Source of the DNA: Sperchopsis tessellata
Lineage: Eukaryota; Arthropoda; Insecta; Coleoptera; Hydrophilidae
Assembly (NCBI GenBank): GCA_033557685.1
Contig: JAWQRN010000302.1
Location: 1-31,807, forward strand
Direction of reading: 5' to 3'
Length of the DNA: 31,807 bases
In this document: positions 28,691 through 31,807 of the stretch, piece by piece
Layout of the letters: each line of letters begins with the position of its first letter
Position numbering within the stretch: the first letter of the stretch is position 1
Made by a program: the position numbers and the translations under genes
The notes under the pieces: model-generated
Seen by the model: the letters and a program-made list of their open reading frames with translations, nothing else
Databases searched by the model: none
Told to the model about the DNA's origin: nothing

Positions 28691-28981
28691 ATTTGCTCCT
28701 ATTTATTTAAATTCCCTTACTTAGCTTAAAACAATAAAAACTATGGAACGTGAAAATTTATTAACTGAGAGGGATTTGTTTTGTTTGGTTTTGTGTATTT
28801 AGTTAATTAATTTCAATTTAATTTTCTCTTTAAGTGCACGATTGTAGTATGTTTCGCTAACGATATTTCCTCCTCTGGGAATTTATAAGTAAGCTACCAT
28901 AATCTCCGTTATATTAAAAAAGCGCAAACATTACTGGATTTCACGGGATATAAATCAAACTCTGTTTGGAATCGTCTAGTA
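28691..28981. other. Unassigned AT-rich interval
   Basis: Nothing recognised. Confidence 0.4.
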
Positions 28982-29197
28982 GTGAAAAAATTGAAAAACG
29001 GCTATTGGAACTTCAGCTATGCCAAATATGCAATTCCCAGAACAAAAATCATTACGGCATTACAAGCATTTTTATCCCTAGCGACCCAACATTTCTTTCT
29101 GGAAACACACATCCATAAAAATGCAATAGAGCCGCCATATTTAGTAAACCTATTGATGCGCTGGCGCATTATTAAAAATGTTCGTATAAATTCCTAA
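28982..29197 (+). CDS. Unrecognised 71-codon open frame
   Basis: This frame encodes a basic, leucine/alanine-containing peptide (KKLKNGYWNFSYAKYAIPRT ... PYLVNLLMRWRIIKNVRINS). The frame also stays open a little upstream of the ATG. Its composition is less AT-biased than the neighbouring non-coding sequence, and the end (YLVNLLMRWRIIKNVRI) is loosely reminiscent of a transposase C-terminus. I cannot assign a family. No splice sites or polyadenylation signal stand out. It may be a transposon exon or chance. Confidence 0.2.
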   Translation: MKKLKNGYWNFSYAKYAIPRTKIITALQAFLSLATQHFFLETHIHKNAIEPPYLVNLLMRWRIIKNVRINS

Positions 29198-29758
29198 GCA
29201 TGATAACTGCATATGAATTGGTGGAGAATCGCCATGGTTATCATCAACTTTTCCCTACTTAGATATTGCTATTAACTCCTTACAAATTCTTGCATTCCTT
29301 GATTTATTCATTTATTAAATAGTTCTGCCACAGGCCGATGTAAGTCGTTTACTAGATGGGCCTCATTTCTTAAATTGTTAGGTTGACTCTCTATACATAT
29401 ATCCCACTTTCGATTATATTAAATGGTAAACACCGCTAATAATACAGTATAGTAGAACATACATGAATCTTTACTGTATTGGTAAGTAATTTAATACTCT
29501 AAGAGAATTTAAAGCACAATTTATGTGCTGGAACCACACACTTATTGTAAAGGGCTAGATAAAGAGGCGAGTGCAACAATACAAGATCCGATAAAATATA
29601 TGAGAACATAAAAGTTGAAGCTATATAAAATTAGTGCTCCACACCATATATATCTTGGTGATTTCCGTAATCGTTTAGATTTCTGTCAATGGTTTATCGT
29701 AAAATACAATGATTTCCCAACGTTCCCACAAACCACTATTTAGAAGGATGAGGTTATA
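29198..29758. other. Unassigned AT-rich interval
   Basis: Nothing recognised between the 71-codon frame and the Tc1/mariner-type element. Confidence 0.4.
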
Positions 29759-31004
29759 CAATCCCAAAATTTATCACCCCATTTGTTTTTATTATAACTT
29801 TTAGTATAATTCAATGTCAACGACAAATAGTAATTGAATTCATTAATTTTTTCATTATAAAGTTTTGAACATAACACAAGTGGCTGACAAATTCGAGCCC
29901 TTTCTACGAGATGTTTCATGACTCTACCAAGTGTTTCTTGTGGTATAGCGACTATTTCATCTCAAATGTTTTATTTGGAGTTATATAGAATTGCTGGCTT
30001 GTTGATGTACACTTTTGACTTTCAATAACCCCAAAGAAAGCAGTCAAGAGCAGTTAAATCCGGTGAATGCGGCCGATTTAAATATCCGTTTTTCGAGATT
30101 ATGCAGTTTGGGAAAACTTGCCTCAATGCATCCATTGTCATGAGAGCTGTGTGGGCAGTGGCACCATGCTGTTCAAACCACATGTTCTGCAGGTCTAGCC
30201 TATTCAGCTCGGGTACCAATAAGTCCTGTATCATTACCCTGTAGCGGTCACCATTAACTGTTACTACATTTCCTTGCCCATCTTCGAAAAAATATGGCCC
30301 TATGATGTATTCGGAAGTCTCACCACACTAAAATGTTACCTTACACGTGTGCTATGGCCTAGAATGAATTTCCTTAGAATTTTTCCTTTCCCAAAAATGG
30401 CAATTTTGCTTGTTGACTGAACCATTTAACTCAAAGTGAGCTTCGTCTGTCATCCATAATTTTGAAGAAAAATCGTTTATTTCAGCATCAAGATTTAATA
30501 AAGCTTCACAGTAAGTATGACCTATTTGAATATGAGCCACCTATACCTTATAAGGGTAAACAAATAAATCGGTTCAATTTATTCGACGATCTTGGGATAC
30601 CCAATTGTGGGGATCGTCTTCTTAAAGATGTTTCTGGAGCTTCTTGCATATTTTAATCAACACGCGCAATGTTTTACAAAGACCTCCTTGTTCGGGACCC
30701 CCCTGTATGCCTCTAATTTCCAGTGATTCCCGTCTGCTTAAATCGAGCCACTAACCGTCGAATGTTCTGAGCAGTAGGCCCATATTGTTGAGCGTACTGC
30801 CTTCGAAATGCTCGTTGGGTTGCGACAATCAATTCATTGTTTCTGGCATAAATTAGAACTACTGCGGCCCGCTGCTGAGGAGTATAGCGATTAATTTGAA
30901 AAATTCTTTGGTTACGCTTTAATAATCTGAAAAGGCGAGAAAAAAAATTAAAAATGAAAAAGTTATATTAAAAATAAATGGGGTGATAAATTTTGAGACA
31001 CCTG
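29759..31004 (-). mobile_element. Tc1/mariner-type element with both TIRs
   Basis: The left end, after a TA, reads CAATCCCAAAATTTATCACC then CCATTTGTTTTTA. The right end, reversed and also next to TA, reads CAGGTGTCTCAAAATTTATC then ACCCCATTTATTTTTA. The shared inner block CAAAATTTATCACCCCATTT continues with T(A/T)TATAACTTTT, giving TIRs of about 45 bp. The ~1.25 kb length, TA flanks and internal transposase relic fit the superfamily. Confidence 0.85.
29850..30920 (-). pseudogene. Tc1/mariner-superfamily transposase, second catalytic Asp lost
   Basis: Minus-strand blocks in order. The N-terminal helix-turn-helix region reads INRYTPQQRAAVVLIYARNN, TQRAFRRQYAQQYGPTAQ and NIRRLVARFKQTGITGN (30720-30900). 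Next comes a second DNA-binding part, PETSLRRRSPQLGIPRSS (30590-30650). The DDE domain has the first Asp in SSKLWMTDEAHFELNGSVNK (30395-30460), then a segment YIIGPYFFEDGQGNVVTVNG. The second catalytic position is in NMWFEQHGATAHTA (30150-30190), where the usual Asp of QDGAT reads His. The third Asp is in SPDLTALDCFLWGY (30022-30065). Exactly 40 residues separate the second and third positions, closer to DD41D-type (rosa-like) elements than to DD34D mariner. There is a stop right after WGY, then KSKVYINKPA and PQETLGRVMKHLVERARICQ continue. Stops and shifts near 30330-30700 also break it. Two frames (30022-30234 and 30352-30540) stay open. Confidence 0.9.
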
Positions 31005-31605
31005 TATAAAAAGCGATTGATTATTTAATAGACACAACAATAGCCACTGGTCAAATGAGAATTTACATGTCACAAATACTAGCCACACGCAAGGAAGATT
31101 TAGTTTTATTGTAAACTGCTATTTAAAATCAAGTATAGGAATCAGTTATCATACATTCGAAGGAAACTTGAAATCAGCGCGATATATTGAACATTTTGAT
31201 ACTAACAGACAGGGATATACTTTTCCAATAGGAAGACGCTTATCACATAAAGCGCTAGTCATTCGAAATTATTTACACAAGCATTTTCCCAATAGCTCAG
31301 AACTTTTGGATCAATTATGTGATCTCCGAGGTAAACAAATCTGTTGGCGTAGGATTTCTATATAGTATAAAAAATAAAATTAATAAGAAAGAAAATAATA
31401 CTATTAAAGATTTGATTAAAGAATTTGAAAATAGTTTTTCTTTATATTAGTCCTATTCATATTTTGAAAGTTGAAAATTCAGAAGGTGGATTATTTGATT
31501 TTCGTATTTAATTCCTTGTAGTTGATTCATTTGCAAAGTTCCTAATTATTTATAGTTTTTATTTAACTAATAATTTGATTTAATAATTTTTTACTATTTG
31601 TATAA
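31005..31605. other. Unassigned interval with one open frame
   Basis: A plus-strand frame at 31168-31365 encodes KSARYIEHFDTNRQGYTFPI ... IRNYLHKHFPNSSELLDQLC, a polar peptide with less AT bias than the surroundings. The frame continues open upstream of its ATG. I do not recognise it; it may be an exon of an unknown transposon or gene. The rest is AT-rich and featureless. Confidence 0.3.
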
Positions 31606-31807
31606 ATGTTGTTTCCGGGTGGAAACCGTGTAGAGGCTCAGACAAGTGCCGACGTTTCATCCACTGTTGCAAGGGACACTTTCAAGGCGAGTGATGTTAC
31701 TTCAATAAATGAATTCACAGCACTGATCTCAACTCTGCCGGATCAAGCTTATATAGGCAAGGACTGGAGTGGGGATGTGCACTAGTGCATGATCGTTGCG
31801 CTCGGGT
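31606..31807 (+). repeat. Beta cassette, copy 3 (runs off the window)
   Basis: This is the most complete beta copy: GTTGTTTCCGGGTGGAAACC, GTGTAGAGGCTCAGACAAGT, GCCGACGTTTCATCCACTGT, TGCAAGGGACACTTTCAAGG, CGAGTGATGTTACTTCAATA, AATGAATTCACAGCACTGAT, CTCAACTCTGCCGGATCAAG, CTTATATAGGCAAGGACTGG and AGTGGGGATGTGCAC. It shares its first ~113 bp with copy 2 and its later part with copy 1. An open frame (LFPGGNRVEA ... ADVSSTVARDTFKASDVTS ... DQAYIGKDWSG) runs through it to a TAG. Confidence 0.85.

Noticed and set aside
1..31807. CRISPR arrays, operons, ribosome-binding sites or other prokaryotic features
   Set aside because: Base composition, transposon types, the tRNA-derived SINE and lack of coding density indicate a eukaryotic genome. 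The ~34-bp array at 2631 has degenerate units without unique spacers and is not a CRISPR.

Overview
This is a eukaryotic, AT-rich (roughly 70% by eye), repeat-dominated stretch, most like intergenic DNA or a very large intron of an invertebrate, probably an arthropod. The mix of a pogo-type, a piggyBac-type and two Tc1/mariner-type transposons, RTE-like and R4/Dong-like LINEs, a Penelope-like retroelement and a tRNA-derived SINE points to an animal; the species cannot be read from the window. I find no intact host gene, operon, CRISPR array or rRNA. Almost all recognisable coding signal is decayed transposable-element protein. Most longer open frames are antisense shadows of these relics.

Layout. 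0.8-1.3 kb: mariner N-terminal relic. 1.75-1.92 kb: copy 1 of a short cassette called beta here. 2.55-2.75 kb: a related cassette (alpha) with a ~34-bp tandem array. 4.9-5.72 kb: tandem plus inverted copies of a long-TIR, non-coding element. 6.77-7.22 kb: likely solo LTR. 9.3-11.4 kb: 5'-truncated LINE on the plus strand. 11.9-13.28 kb: piggyBac transposase relic on the minus strand, abutting a TTAA-flanked piggyBac-type MITE (13.28-13.66 kb). 13.95-14.22 kb: compact copy of the long-TIR element, followed by a full-length SINE. 15.5-16.8 kb: a different LINE on the minus strand with an intact YADD box. 17.76-18.37 kb: 3' part of a Penelope-like element with a GIY-YIG domain. 19.29-20.45 kb: near-complete pogo/Tigger transposase relic on the minus strand. 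21.2 kb: short RT fragment. 22-23.5 kb: more alpha/beta cassettes and a SINE. 24.07-24.45 kb: LINE C-terminus. 25.56-25.79 kb: decayed SINE. 26.1-28.7 kb: nested cluster in which a LINE of the same family as the 9-11 kb copy is interrupted by a SINE (with target-site duplication) and by an R4/Dong-like LINE tail ending in a TAA-rich repeat. 29.76-31.0 kb: Tc1/mariner-type element with both TIRs and a transposase whose second catalytic Asp reads as His. The window ends inside a third, well-preserved beta cassette.

The most interesting material is the dispersed alpha/beta cassette family. All clear copies share a GAAACG-type core next to a short stem, which in reverse complement resembles a degenerate hammerhead ribozyme. 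Hammerhead motifs are known in Penelope-like element terminal repeats, and a Penelope-like coding relic lies in the window beside a partial alpha motif. Two beta copies match at about 94% over ~115 bp, so that family looks younger than its surroundings. No genes here co-operate in a host pathway; the window records successive, partly datable transposon insertions.
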